Source: Flavobacterium crocinum
GTDB taxonomy: Bacteria; Bacteroidota; Bacteroidia; Flavobacteriales; Flavobacteriaceae
Reading direction: 5' to 3'
Length of the DNA: 64,000 bases
NCBI RefSeq assembly: GCF_003122385.1
Contig: NZ_CP029255.1
Location: 4,712,001 to 4,776,000 of the forward strand
Of the stretch, positions 27,254 through 36,121 are shown one piece after another; within the stretch, counting starts at the first letter, position 1, and each line of letters starts with the position of its first letter. The notes beneath the pieces are model-generated. The model was not told the DNA's origin, searched no databases, and was given only the letters and a program-made list of their open reading frames with translations. The translations under genes were made by a program, and so were the position numbers.

Positions 27254-27943
27254 TTATTCTTTCGAAGTAGAATCTTTTGATTTATTCTTCTCTCTTTCTT
27301 CGATACGTTTATGCCAGTCAGCACTTTCTTTGTTTAAATCGTAACCTTGTTTTGATAAGTAGTTATTGATTCTTCCTTTGTACTTACCAAACCATCCGTG
27401 TTTTTCTTTAGAAGAACCAGCGTCCATTGCATGTTCTCTGGCTTCTACTAAAGCTTTGTAGATGTAATCTTTTTGTTCTGCCGTTAAGTTTGGAAGCATA
27501 TCGTTATAACCTGCCACTGTGATTGGAAGAACGCCATAAGTCATTCCGTCTTTAACTTCAGTTATTTTGTCTTCTGACAATTCTTTACCTAATTTTTTAA
27601 TGTACGATTTGTGCAGTTTTGCAATTGACTCGTCTGCTTTTGTTTTCAGTTTGTCAATTTTCTCGTTTTGTTTTTCTTTAGCTAAAGAAGTATCTTCTTT
27701 TACTTTTTTGATTTCAGCATCTCTTCCATCCTGAATTTCAGTTAAATCTCTGAATTGCTGAGCGATGATATTGGAAACTGCTTTTTCTTTTACTTCGTTC
27801 TTCAAATCTAATTTGGTAACGATTTTTGCAGCTCTTTCGTTGGTAACTTTTACATATTCAGGATCTAAGTGTTGCTGAGCATTTAAAGTTGAAAATGCAA
27901 AAACCAGCGATAATAAGCCTGCGTTTATTTTATTTAGTGCCAT
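27254..27943 (-). CDS. DUF3826 family secreted helical protein
   Basis: 229 aa with a signal ending LNAQ near residue 22. Residues about 35-140 are charged, Lys/Glu-rich and strongly helical (AAKIVTKLDLKNEVKEKAVS, then EKQNEKIDKLKTKADESIAK), likely coiled coil. The second part, GVLPITVAGYNDMLPNLTAE and EKHGWFGKYKGRINNYLSKQ, is the conserved end typical of DUF3826. No catalytic motif is visible. The family is regularly found beside pectate lyases in PULs, and here it lies exactly between two PL1 paralogs, 48 bp upstream of copy A. A binding or chaperone-like role is possible; the function is unknown. Confidence 0.72.
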   Translation of the reverse strand: MALNKINAGLLSLVFAFSTLNAQQHLDPEYVKVTNERAAKIVTKLDLKNEVKEKAVSNIIAQQFRDLTEIQDGRDAEIKKVKEDTSLAKEKQNEKIDKLKTKADESIAKLHKSYIKKLGKELSEDKITEVKDGMTYGVLPITVAGYNDMLPNLTAEQKDYIYKALVEAREHAMDAGSSKEKHGWFGKYKGRINNYLSKQGYDLNKESADWHKRIEEREKNKSKDSTSKE

Positions 27944-27978
27944 TGTCTTTCTTTTTTAGTTATTTTTTAACTCAATCA

Positions 27979-28165
27979 TAAGGCCAACGGCCTTTAAGCA
28001 ACACAATAGGATAAAATCCTATGAATTACAAATCATATAGCAAAGCCCTGAAAGGGCGCAAGCTTTTGTCTGTATTGCATTAATTGCTTTCGCCCTATCA
28101 GGGCTTTTTTTCTTTTATACATAGGACGTTGTCCTATGTTAGTGCTTTGAGCCTTTCAGGCTCTT
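27979..28165. repeat. Four short intergenic palindromes
   Basis: AAGGCCAACGGCCTT at about 27980-27994; AGCCCTGAAAGGGCG (28044-28058) facing CGCCCTATCAGGGCT (28091-28105); ACATAGGACGTTGTCCTATGT-type palindrome at about 28119-28139; GAGCCTTTCAGGCTC at about 28149-28163. They fill the gap between the second PL1 and the DUF3826 gene. Confidence 0.7.
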
Positions 28166-28218
28166 TTCAAAAACATTCCTGTTTACTAAGAAACAAGAAT
28201 GCTTTCAAAAACTGTTCC

Positions 28219-29931
28219 TTATTTTAAATCTAATAAAGGTCTAACTAATGTTTCTTTGTTATTAGCCAAATCTTTCCAGTCTACTTTTATCGCAGGATTT
28301 ACACCGTTGATGTAATCTTCGATATTAGTATATCCGTCTCCGTTTAAATCTCCTTGTGCATCAGATGGATCATTTGGATTTAAACCATATTTTTTCTCCC
28401 ATGCATCCGGCATTCCATCTTTGTCTGTATCTACATAAGGTTTTCCTTTGTATTCTGGATATCCACCAACTTGAGAAATATCGGTGATAATTCCTTTTTT
28501 ATAAGAATCCATCTGTAAACGTCTGTGTTCGAATTGATAGAATTCTTTTTTCTCTAATCCTTTTGCATATTCTGGAACTCCTGTTTTTACAGTTCTTACA
28601 ATTCTTTCATCTACTTTATCTCTTATTGGTAAAGTCGCTCCAACGTTTTTAAGTACGAATTCATAAGATTCTTCAGCAGTCATAAATTTGTTGAACCAAG
28701 GCATTGGAAAAGGTTTAACTGCTTTCATTTTAGCAAAATATTCTTTTGCTTCATCGTAAGTCATTAATTCTCCTTTTTTATTTTCTAACTGAATTCCGCC
28801 ATCCCAGTTATCTTTAGTCACTTTTTCGTTTCCATTAACCACGTTTCCATTTACATAAGCTCTACCAAAAACCATGTATGGTAATTTACTTCTTCCCGAT
28901 TCTGGTTTTAAGATTCTATAGCTGATTGGTTGTGTCAAATCGGTTACTGGACCTGGTTTATAGAAGTTGTTGATGATGTTGTAGTTTGCAGTGTAATCAC
29001 CACCATCTGTTGATCTGTTGTACCAGTTGAAAACCACATTGTTTACGAAATTGAAAATTCCGTTCCATCCGATAGAAGGGTTTCTTCCTGCATTATTAGC
29101 CCACATATTTCTCATAAAAGAACAGTTTTCTCCACCTAAAGTACTTCCAAAAGCGTGATTATAAGTATCCAGAGCTTCTCCGAATAAACTGTTTTGGATT
29201 GTAATGTTTACTGTTCCCACTTTAATATCTGGATATCCAGGTCCTGGATTATACATATGTCTGTAAATTGACATGTTTTCGTCTAATCCCCAAGTTGCAG
29301 AAACGTGGTCTATCATGATATTTCCAACAGGATTTCCTCCAATAGCATCATCACGACGTCCTACGAAAGTTTCTCCACGACGGAAACGAACGTGTCTGAT
29401 AATTACATCATGCGTATCAATCCAAGTTGACTCTCCTGCAATACAAACACCATCACCAGGAGCTGTCTGTCCGGCAATTGTAATGTAAGGCGCACGAATA
29501 ATCAACGGACTTTTCAATCTGATAATTCCGGCAACATTAAATACGATAATTCTCGCTCCCCCTTGTTCACAAGCTTCACGCAAAGTTCCTGGTCCACGGT
29601 CTTCTAGACTTGTTACCGTATAAACTTTTCCACCACGTCCACCAAAAGTGTACATTCCTCCACCTTCAGCACCTGGGAAAGCAGGAATTTCTGCCTGTGG
29701 TAAATCGGTTGGTCTTGCTGCCCACGGAATATATGGCTTTCCATGTTTTGCTTCTTCTTCAATGACTACTAAAGCTTTTGTCCAGGCTTCATCAGAAAGT
29801 CTTTGAGCTTCTTCTTTAATTGCTTTTTCCTGAGCCTGAACTTCTGGACTAATCTTCGGATATTGGGCAAAACATTTTGCGCTTCCCAAAAAAAGCAGAG
29901 ATGATGCGATAAATAATGCGGAATTTTTCAT
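28219..29931 (-). CDS. PL1-type pectate lyase with Ca-binding C-terminal repeat (copy B)
   Basis: 570 aa with a signal ending CFAQ near residue 23. Same plan as copy A: AFPGAEGGGMYTFGGRGGKV near 88, TIAGQTAPGDGVCIAG, RRGETFVGRRDDAIGGNP, IDHVSATWGLDENMSIYRHM, and C-terminal DTDKDGMPDAWEKKYGLNPN with DLNGDGYTNIEDYINGVNP. It is the first gene after SusC/SusD and should depolymerise imported or surface pectin fragments. The two copies keep nearly identical motifs but differ in loops, so they are an older tandem duplication with likely divided specificity. Confidence 0.9.
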   Translation of the reverse strand: MKNSALFIASSLLFLGSAKCFAQYPKISPEVQAQEKAIKEEAQRLSDEAWTKALVVIEEEAKHGKPYIPWAARPTDLPQAEIPAFPGAEGGGMYTFGGRGGKVYTVTSLEDRGPGTLREACEQGGARIIVFNVAGIIRLKSPLIIRAPYITIAGQTAPGDGVCIAGESTWIDTHDVIIRHVRFRRGETFVGRRDDAIGGNPVGNIMIDHVSATWGLDENMSIYRHMYNPGPGYPDIKVGTVNITIQNSLFGEALDTYNHAFGSTLGGENCSFMRNMWANNAGRNPSIGWNGIFNFVNNVVFNWYNRSTDGGDYTANYNIINNFYKPGPVTDLTQPISYRILKPESGRSKLPYMVFGRAYVNGNVVNGNEKVTKDNWDGGIQLENKKGELMTYDEAKEYFAKMKAVKPFPMPWFNKFMTAEESYEFVLKNVGATLPIRDKVDERIVRTVKTGVPEYAKGLEKKEFYQFEHRRLQMDSYKKGIITDISQVGGYPEYKGKPYVDTDKDGMPDAWEKKYGLNPNDPSDAQGDLNGDGYTNIEDYINGVNPAIKVDWKDLANNKETLVRPLLDLK

Positions 29932-29967
29932 GTTAATTTGTAGTTGTGGTAATTCTTTTTAAACAAA

Positions 29968-29997
29968 TCACCTGTATCTTTTGACGAATACAGGTGA
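29968..29997 (-). terminator. Hairpin between susD and the PL1 gene
   Basis: TCACCTGTAT at 29968-29977 and ATACAGGTGA at 29988-29997 form a perfect 10-bp stem with a 10-nt loop. In the leftward direction it is followed by TTTGTTTAAAAAG, a weak T-run. This is the place where Bacteroidota PULs often have partial terminators or RNA-stabilising hairpins that raise SusCD over the downstream enzymes. Confidence 0.65.
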
Positions 29998-30032
29998 AAA
30001 GCTTTAATATATTATTTTTTTAAAATTTAAAT

Positions 30033-32012
30033 TTATTCTTGGTAGTTGAAGGTTCCAAGTCCACCAAAGTTATCATTCCAACCAATAGTTTGCAGCAACC
30101 AAGGATTTGACGTTAAAGCTGTAGTATTTAAACCATTAATGTAGTAGTTCGGATTAAACTTAATATTTACAGCTGCTCCATTAAAATTATCCATAGGCGT
30201 AACTAAATTTGTACGAATAAAGTTTGTATTGTAGAATGTTGCTAAAGTTGCTAATTGAGCATTGAAATTTGTTGCATCAGGATCAGCTACTATACTTGCA
30301 CGTGCAGTTGCCAATGGATCTGTAGTTGCAGACGTTGTTGCAACTCTATATTGTAAGAAGTTACCAGTACGTTTTGTTCCGTTAATTGGAGTTAAACCTA
30401 ATTTGCTTACAGTACCTCCAGTAACCCCAGGTAAAACTTCATTATCATATAACATCCATCTTTGTACATCCCAAAAACGTTTTCCTTCGTAAGCTAACTC
30501 TACCCTTCTTTCATATAAAACAGCTTCAATTGCTTTGTATTTATCAGTTAGTACACCAATTCCGTAATTATTATTCCCTTGAGGGATACCAACACGATTT
30601 CTAATTCTTCCTAAATAAGCTAAAGTATTATTTGTCTGACCTAAAGCGGCATAACATTCAGCGATATTCAACAATAACTCAGCATAACGATATTCAAAAA
30701 TATCAGTTCCCGAATATTGGAAGTTAGTTTCTTTACTAGCAGCAGTATTTGACATTTTTCTAATGAAAGCCGGACTAGATATAGCGGTGTTTCCATCTGA
30801 AAAACCTGCTTTATTTGAGCCATCTACCCAGCGGTATGCCCAGAGAACACTATTAGGAGTTTCTTTGCTTCCCCATTTAACACCAGAAAAAGCAAATGTT
30901 CTATAGAATCTAGGATCTCTATTAAGGAAGAAAGTAAAATCGTTGTAACCATTTGCTGCAGTCGGTCTACTACCATCCGCCATTGGGAACAAATCAATCA
31001 TTTCTTTAGGAGCAGCGACTCCTCCTCCTGTTCCACCTAAGCTTAATAAACGAATTCCTTTTTCCCAAGAATTATTAATAGCTTGCGATGTAACACCAAC
31101 TCCACATAGTTGTACCGTGATAGCTTCTGAACAAAATGCATTATCAATTAAAAACATTTGTTCCCATTGTTTTGCAGTACTTCCATATAATCCATATCCG
31201 TCAGCAGTCAATTGAGCTTCTGCTTCCAATCCAGCCTTTAAAGCCGCTTCCCAACGCTCGTTTGAACCATCCCAGTTTTTATTAAATAAAGGACTTGCAA
31301 ATGTTAGAAGTACTCTTGATTTTTGTGCTAAAGCTGCTCCTCTTGTAAAACGACCATAAGAACCAGAAGCCCAATTTCCAGGCAATAAACTTGCCGCCAT
31401 GTCTAAATCTTTTACAATTTGTGCTACAACTTCAGAAGGTTTAGCTCTTGGAATTTGAATAGATGGATCATTAGCTGACGCAGCCTGAACAGTCGTAACA
31501 ATAGGAACTCCTCCATAAACACGCATCAAATCAAAGTACTGCATAGCACGCATGTAATACATTTGCCCTTTTGCCTGATCACGAAATGTTTTATCTAAGT
31601 TTGAACCTTTTACATCAATATCTTCTAAGAAAGCATTACATTCTCTAATTCTATTATAGGGATGATTATTAATGCTTGTTCCTAATTTTGCTCCATAATA
31701 ACCACTTGCATCCTGTGAGTTTATAATGGTTTTATTAGGATTTATAAAATCCTGTGTCCCACCTAATTCTTCTGTCAATCTTGAATTGGTATCTGTATAG
31801 GAACCAATAACTGTAGCTGTCGGCGATTTGTAAGCGTTATAAAAATCATAGTACTGATTGTCTACATAGGCTTGCGCACGCTCTTGTGTCTGGTAGAATG
31901 TATCATCGTAAAAACCATAACCTTTCTTGTCCTTTAGAAAATCATCACTACAAGAAGCAGCACCTGCAGCAAGTAATAGTGATAGTGTTATATATTTAAA
32001 TGGTGTTTTCAT
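30033..32012 (-). CDS. susD: SusD/RagB-family glycan-binding lipoprotein
   Basis: 659 aa lipoprotein (lipobox AASC near residue 20). The residues after the Cys, SDDFLKDKKGYGFY, are acidic as in surface-exported Bacteroidota lipoproteins. SusD features: FYQTQERAQAYVDNQYYDFY, NAFLEDIDVKGSNLD, GQMYYMRAMQYFDLMRVYGG, YRYAELLLNIAECYAALGQT, and the C-terminal RRVELAYEGKRFWDVQRWML. It forms the hinged lid over the SusC barrel and binds pectin oligosaccharides outside the cell. It lies 18 bp after susC and is presumably co-transcribed. At 659 aa it is somewhat longer than SusD itself. Confidence 0.95.
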   Translation of the reverse strand: MKTPFKYITLSLLLAAGAASCSDDFLKDKKGYGFYDDTFYQTQERAQAYVDNQYYDFYNAYKSPTATVIGSYTDTNSRLTEELGGTQDFINPNKTIINSQDASGYYGAKLGTSINNHPYNRIRECNAFLEDIDVKGSNLDKTFRDQAKGQMYYMRAMQYFDLMRVYGGVPIVTTVQAASANDPSIQIPRAKPSEVVAQIVKDLDMAASLLPGNWASGSYGRFTRGAALAQKSRVLLTFASPLFNKNWDGSNERWEAALKAGLEAEAQLTADGYGLYGSTAKQWEQMFLIDNAFCSEAITVQLCGVGVTSQAINNSWEKGIRLLSLGGTGGGVAAPKEMIDLFPMADGSRPTAANGYNDFTFFLNRDPRFYRTFAFSGVKWGSKETPNSVLWAYRWVDGSNKAGFSDGNTAISSPAFIRKMSNTAASKETNFQYSGTDIFEYRYAELLLNIAECYAALGQTNNTLAYLGRIRNRVGIPQGNNNYGIGVLTDKYKAIEAVLYERRVELAYEGKRFWDVQRWMLYDNEVLPGVTGGTVSKLGLTPINGTKRTGNFLQYRVATTSATTDPLATARASIVADPDATNFNAQLATLATFYNTNFIRTNLVTPMDNFNGAAVNIKFNPNYYINGLNTTALTSNPWLLQTIGWNDNFGGLGTFNYQE

Positions 32013-32030
32013 AATTTCTTTTAATTTAGA

Positions 32031-35000
32031 TTAGAATGATACGTTAAAATTAAGCGACCAAGTTCTAAGTGTAGGATAATTTACAGAAGAATTATCATAC
32101 ATATTTCTATAATGATCCGGATAAGGATTGTATAAATCCCAAAGATTATTACCTGTTATACCTAACGTGATAGCAGCGATTTTCGTGTCTGCAAAAACTT
32201 TCTTAGGAATATCATAATTAAGACTTAAGTTTCTAACAAAACAACGGAAAGTATTTAGCTGCCAAAAATCTGATGGGCTAGACATATAAGTCCATTGTGC
32301 AACGTTAGGATATTTACCATTTGGATTATCATCACTGTACATATCTCTCCAGAAACTCTCACGAGACCACATATTGTGCGCAGATGAAGTGCCTTGGTTT
32401 ACTAAGTCAACAAAATTGGCTCCTCCCCAAGAAGTTGATATTTGAGTTCTCAAAGAAAATGCGTCATATTTGAAACCTAAGTTTGTTATGACATTATAAG
32501 TTCTACTGCTGTTTGCTAATTTCACATAATCATTTTCTTTGATAATTTGCCCATCAGCCCCTGACATTGAACCATCTGGATTAAGCTGACCTGCAACATC
32601 CTGATAAGCCAAAGATCCTTTTCTCATTCCGGCAGCAGAATTAATATCAAAATATCTTGGTACTCCACCAACTGCAGTAGCACGTTCTGTTAAATATGCC
32701 CAATAATTTGCAATATCTTCATCTGTACGCAAAATACCATCTCCTGTTGATGTTCCTTTCCAAACTGCAAATCCCCATACTGGATTAAATGTTGAATAAC
32801 TCTCTCTTTTAGTTTGATTAGATGGAACCATATTTCCCTGATCAGGATACAATTTGATTTCATTATTGTTATAAGCAAAGTTTAATCCAACATTATAACT
32901 CATATTACTTTTTATCTTATCACTCCAATTAAGGCTAATTTCATGTCCCCATGCATCAATCCTACCGTAATTTTGTTCAGCATAAGCTCCTCCTACAGAA
33001 ATTGGCACACCTACGGCACTACTCATATCTGTCAACATTTCTTTATTCTTATCATAATAGAAATCATAAGTTAAGCTTAATCTGTTTTTCAACAAAGTAA
33101 TATCAACTCCTACGTTGTTTTTTATAGTAGTATCCCAAGTTACATCTCTATTTGGATTTACTCTAGGAGTTAAACCATTTCCGTTCCATCCACCACCACT
33201 AGTAGCTGTACCAGGACCGAATTGAAATCCTTTATCTACGATAAGATCATAATACTGTTCCCACCTCCATGGCATAATATTATCTTTACCCGTTTTCCCG
33301 ATAGAGTAGCGAATTTTAAAGAAGTCAACCCATGGCACACTTTTTTCAAACCAATTTTCTTTAGACATTACCCAACCGACTTGAACAGATGGGAAAGTTC
33401 CCCAATAATTTTCCGGCGCAAATTTTGTCGAAGCATCACTACGAAGAATAAATTGGAACAAATATTTTTGTTTAAAACTATAATTCAAACGTCCAAAATA
33501 AGACAACGTACCTCCCTCTACTTTTGTAGCCTGACTATTAGAAGTACTCAATGTACCGGCTGTACGATAATCTCCTAAATAGTCTTTTCCAGTTTGTTCG
33601 TATGCCAAACGTGTAAATGTACTATATACTTCAGAAGCTTCACCTCCTACCATAGCCCCAATTTGGTGATCTCCAAAAGTTCTGTCGTAGTTAATCAAGA
33701 AATCTCCCTGGGTACTTTTACCATTTGTAGTATTATAATATACTCTAGAGTTTCTTACGTTAGTTTCTAGTATATAACTACCTGTCGGATTAGTGGTAGC
33801 ATTATAAAAACTAGGATTAGCTGCGCTCGCTAAGTGTTTGTCTTGAAGTTGGTAATCTCTAATTCTAACTAAATCGTATGGCAGTTGAATTTGTTCATTG
33901 TAAGTTGAACTTTGATTTCTTGAATAACTTACTTTGAAAGATAATCCTTTTACTGCTGCTACCTTATAATTCAATGAAGCATTGACATTAAATGTATTAT
34001 CATCAGTAGTCTGATGTGAACCATTATTTAAATTTGCAAAATAGTTCCAGCCTGCAATATTATTATTTGCATTTGCACTTCCAAAGTTTTTGTTTGAATT
34101 AGGAAATGGAGATACATAATAATTTTTCCCATCCAAAGTTGTCTCCCAAGGCACATGTTGTGGCATGTGTAACAAGAATCCATAATCAGCTTGTTCTCCA
34201 CCTGCTGCAGAACCATAACTACCGTCACTAATATTTGATGATGCTTTAGTAAAAGATTTATCGATAAATCCAACATTTCCAGAAACAGAAGCAGAAAAAT
34301 CTAAATTCTTAGCAATTTTTGCATTAATACCAGTACGGAAATTCCACTTCTCATATTTTTGATATCCTAAATTAGCATCTTGTGTCAGATAAGTTGCACC
34401 AGCAAAATAGGTAATATCTTCGCTACCACCACTCACGTTGAAAGAGTGTTTTTGTTGAATAGCCGGTTTCCAGGCTTCATCTAACCAGTTATAATTTAAA
34501 CCTTTCATTTGCTCCAATTCTGAATCTGAATATATGGTAGCCGGATCAATTACAGCTGGAGCTGCTACTCTTGATTTAAAATATCTATTACTAAAAACAC
34601 CAAACTCATAAGCATTCAATACTTTACTATGACTAACAGCATCATTTATAGCAAATTGACTGTTATATGAAAATTTTGCTTTACCTGCTTTACCACGTTT
34701 GGTTTTTACCACAATTGCTCCTTGTGAAGCACGAGAACCATAAATCGCAGCCGAACCATCTTTTAAAACCGTAATACTTTCAATTTCTGAAGGATCTAAT
34801 CTATTAAACTGTTCTAATGTAGGTTTACCGTTACTTGGATCTACCTGAATCATATCGTCAATAATAATCAATGGAATATCAAACCCCCCATCTTTAGACA
34901 AACTAAAAGTTTGACGAATCTGAATACTTCCCGCTTCTCCGGGACGACCAGAACCACTAGTAACATTAAGATTTGGAACTAATCCTTTTAATGCATCAGA

Positions 35001-35429
35001 TAAATTAGTTACTGGCAAATCCATTACATCATCTGGTTTGATAGTAGCAATAGCTCCAGTAAGTTCCTTCTTCTTCTGACTACCATAACCAACTACTACA
35101 ATATTTTCTAATTGATTGAAATCGTCTTCCATTTTCACATTAACAATAGAACGATTATTAAGAGGTACTTCTATCTTTTTCATTCCAATGAAAGAAAAAA
35201 CTAATGTTCCTCCACTTTTAACTTTAATCTGGTATTTTCCATTGTAATCTGTAGTGACTGAATTTTTAGTAGATTTTTCAGTTACGTTAACTCCCGGTAA
35301 CAGGCCACCTAAATTATCGGTAACTGTTCCTGTAACTGTAACTTGATTACTTGAGTTTTGAGCAAAACTCAGCACACTCATCAGTGTAAACAAAAGAAAA
35401 CTACATCTTTTTATAAGTGCTTGTTTCAT
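32031..35429 (-). CDS. susC: SusC/RagA-family TonB-dependent outer-membrane transporter
   Basis: 1132 aa with a signal ending SFAQ near residue 24. Residues about 28-110 are a carboxypeptidase-D-like regulatory domain (VTVTGTVTDNLGGLLPGVNV). The plug begins with the SusC signature VVGYGSQKKKELTGAIATI near 113. The beta-barrel fills the rest, ending SLNFNVSF with a terminal Phe as usual for outer-membrane barrels. No STN domain precedes the plug, so no FecR/ECF signalling is expected. It imports pectin fragments with SusD. It is the first gene of its transcription unit, behind the promoter at 35565-35609 with a leader of about 130 nt. Confidence 0.96.
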   Translation of the reverse strand: MKQALIKRCSFLLFTLMSVLSFAQNSSNQVTVTGTVTDNLGGLLPGVNVTEKSTKNSVTTDYNGKYQIKVKSGGTLVFSFIGMKKIEVPLNNRSIVNVKMEDDFNQLENIVVVGYGSQKKKELTGAIATIKPDDVMDLPVTNLSDALKGLVPNLNVTSGSGRPGEAGSIQIRQTFSLSKDGGFDIPLIIIDDMIQVDPSNGKPTLEQFNRLDPSEIESITVLKDGSAAIYGSRASQGAIVVKTKRGKAGKAKFSYNSQFAINDAVSHSKVLNAYEFGVFSNRYFKSRVAAPAVIDPATIYSDSELEQMKGLNYNWLDEAWKPAIQQKHSFNVSGGSEDITYFAGATYLTQDANLGYQKYEKWNFRTGINAKIAKNLDFSASVSGNVGFIDKSFTKASSNISDGSYGSAAGGEQADYGFLLHMPQHVPWETTLDGKNYYVSPFPNSNKNFGSANANNNIAGWNYFANLNNGSHQTTDDNTFNVNASLNYKVAAVKGLSFKVSYSRNQSSTYNEQIQLPYDLVRIRDYQLQDKHLASAANPSFYNATTNPTGSYILETNVRNSRVYYNTTNGKSTQGDFLINYDRTFGDHQIGAMVGGEASEVYSTFTRLAYEQTGKDYLGDYRTAGTLSTSNSQATKVEGGTLSYFGRLNYSFKQKYLFQFILRSDASTKFAPENYWGTFPSVQVGWVMSKENWFEKSVPWVDFFKIRYSIGKTGKDNIMPWRWEQYYDLIVDKGFQFGPGTATSGGGWNGNGLTPRVNPNRDVTWDTTIKNNVGVDITLLKNRLSLTYDFYYDKNKEMLTDMSSAVGVPISVGGAYAEQNYGRIDAWGHEISLNWSDKIKSNMSYNVGLNFAYNNNEIKLYPDQGNMVPSNQTKRESYSTFNPVWGFAVWKGTSTGDGILRTDEDIANYWAYLTERATAVGGVPRYFDINSAAGMRKGSLAYQDVAGQLNPDGSMSGADGQIIKENDYVKLANSSRTYNVITNLGFKYDAFSLRTQISTSWGGANFVDLVNQGTSSAHNMWSRESFWRDMYSDDNPNGKYPNVAQWTYMSSPSDFWQLNTFRCFVRNLSLNYDIPKKVFADTKIAAITLGITGNNLWDLYNPYPDHYRNMYDNSSVNYPTLRTWSLNFNVSF

Positions 35430-35564
35430 AAATGTTTTTTTTGGTTAGGTTATTAATTGTTAGTTAGTCATGTTAAATATGCCTCATTAAATAATAAAAT
35501 TTAACTTAAAGAAGTCTTAAAGAATTTTATTAAATGTCTAAAACACATTTATTTTTTTGTATCC

Positions 35565-35609
35565 CAAAAATATAACGATACTATATTAGAACCGTCCTGC
35601 TCTATCCTG
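35565..35609 (-). promoter_or_regulatory. susC promoter with PUL operator, copy 2
   Basis: Plus-strand CCTGCTCTATCCTG at 35596-35609 and CAAAAATA at 35565-35572 are separated by 23 nt. In gene direction this is CAGGATAGAGCAGG, 23 nt, TATTTTTG, the latter a perfect Bacteroidota -7 box (TAnnTTTG). No -33 TTG is seen at the usual place, which fits an activator-dependent promoter with the operator covering the -33 region. The rest of the 690-bp gap 35430-36121 is very AT-rich, holds no gene, and carries the half-sites and terminator listed separately. Confidence 0.72.
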
Positions 35610-35728
35610 TTTTAATCATGTATTCTCAAAAAAAAACACTTAAAAAAAACAATATTAATAAAAATTGGATGGAAAAAATAAATTGAATAAAATATTTGAG
35701 ACAAATGTTTGCTTAAAACAAAATTTAA

Positions 35729-35921
35729 TATCCTGTTTTGACTTAAAAACAATAAGATTTTTATCAAAAATAAACATCTACTATTTATTCTGCAAAATTA
35801 AATACATCACAACTGATTCCTAAGTTCTTACAAAAATGCCCTTTTTTACGAAAACGATAGAGTTAATTAGTAAAAAGAAATACATTTTACACTAAAAAGC
35901 CTACAAAACAAATACAGGATA
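35729..35921. promoter_or_regulatory. Additional TATCCTGTnTT half-sites upstream of susC
   Basis: TATCCTGTTTT at 35729-35739 (same orientation as the operator) and its reverse complement AATACAGGATA at 35911-35921. The operator itself continues as TATCCTGTTTT (35604-35614). Three copies of an 11-mer in 320 bp of otherwise featureless AT-rich DNA suggest extra protein-binding sites, but the second CCTG half is missing in these two. Confidence 0.4.
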
Positions 35922-36036
35922 GCGAAAAGTAAAGCAAAAAAAATAATTCTAAAAAAAGAAAAATTTAAAAGTAAATTCTGATTAATGAAAATTAAATGTC
36001 CTTAAAGAGACTTTTAAAAAAATTGAAACAATAAAA

Positions 36037-36058
36037 AAACCTGCCAAAAGACAGGTTT
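36037..36058 (-). terminator. Intrinsic terminator after the CE8 gene
   Basis: In the leftward direction AAACCTG and CAGGTTT (36058-36052 and 36043-36037) form a 7-bp stem with an 8-nt loop, extended directly by a T-run (CAGGTTTTTTTATTG). It lies about 65 bp past the CE8 stop, so it closes the 58.7-36.1 kb transcription unit before the susC promoter. Confidence 0.85.
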
Positions 36059-36121
36059 GTACACTATTAACAATGTTTTCTTTGAAATATTATTTGTTCT
36101 ATATTTAGTTAAAAATAGAAA

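Noticed and set aside
33222..33578. Open frame of 118 codons on the plus strand inside susC
   Set aside because: It lies fully within the susC reading frame on the opposite strand and has no signal, motif or promoter; it is a shadow of the real gene.
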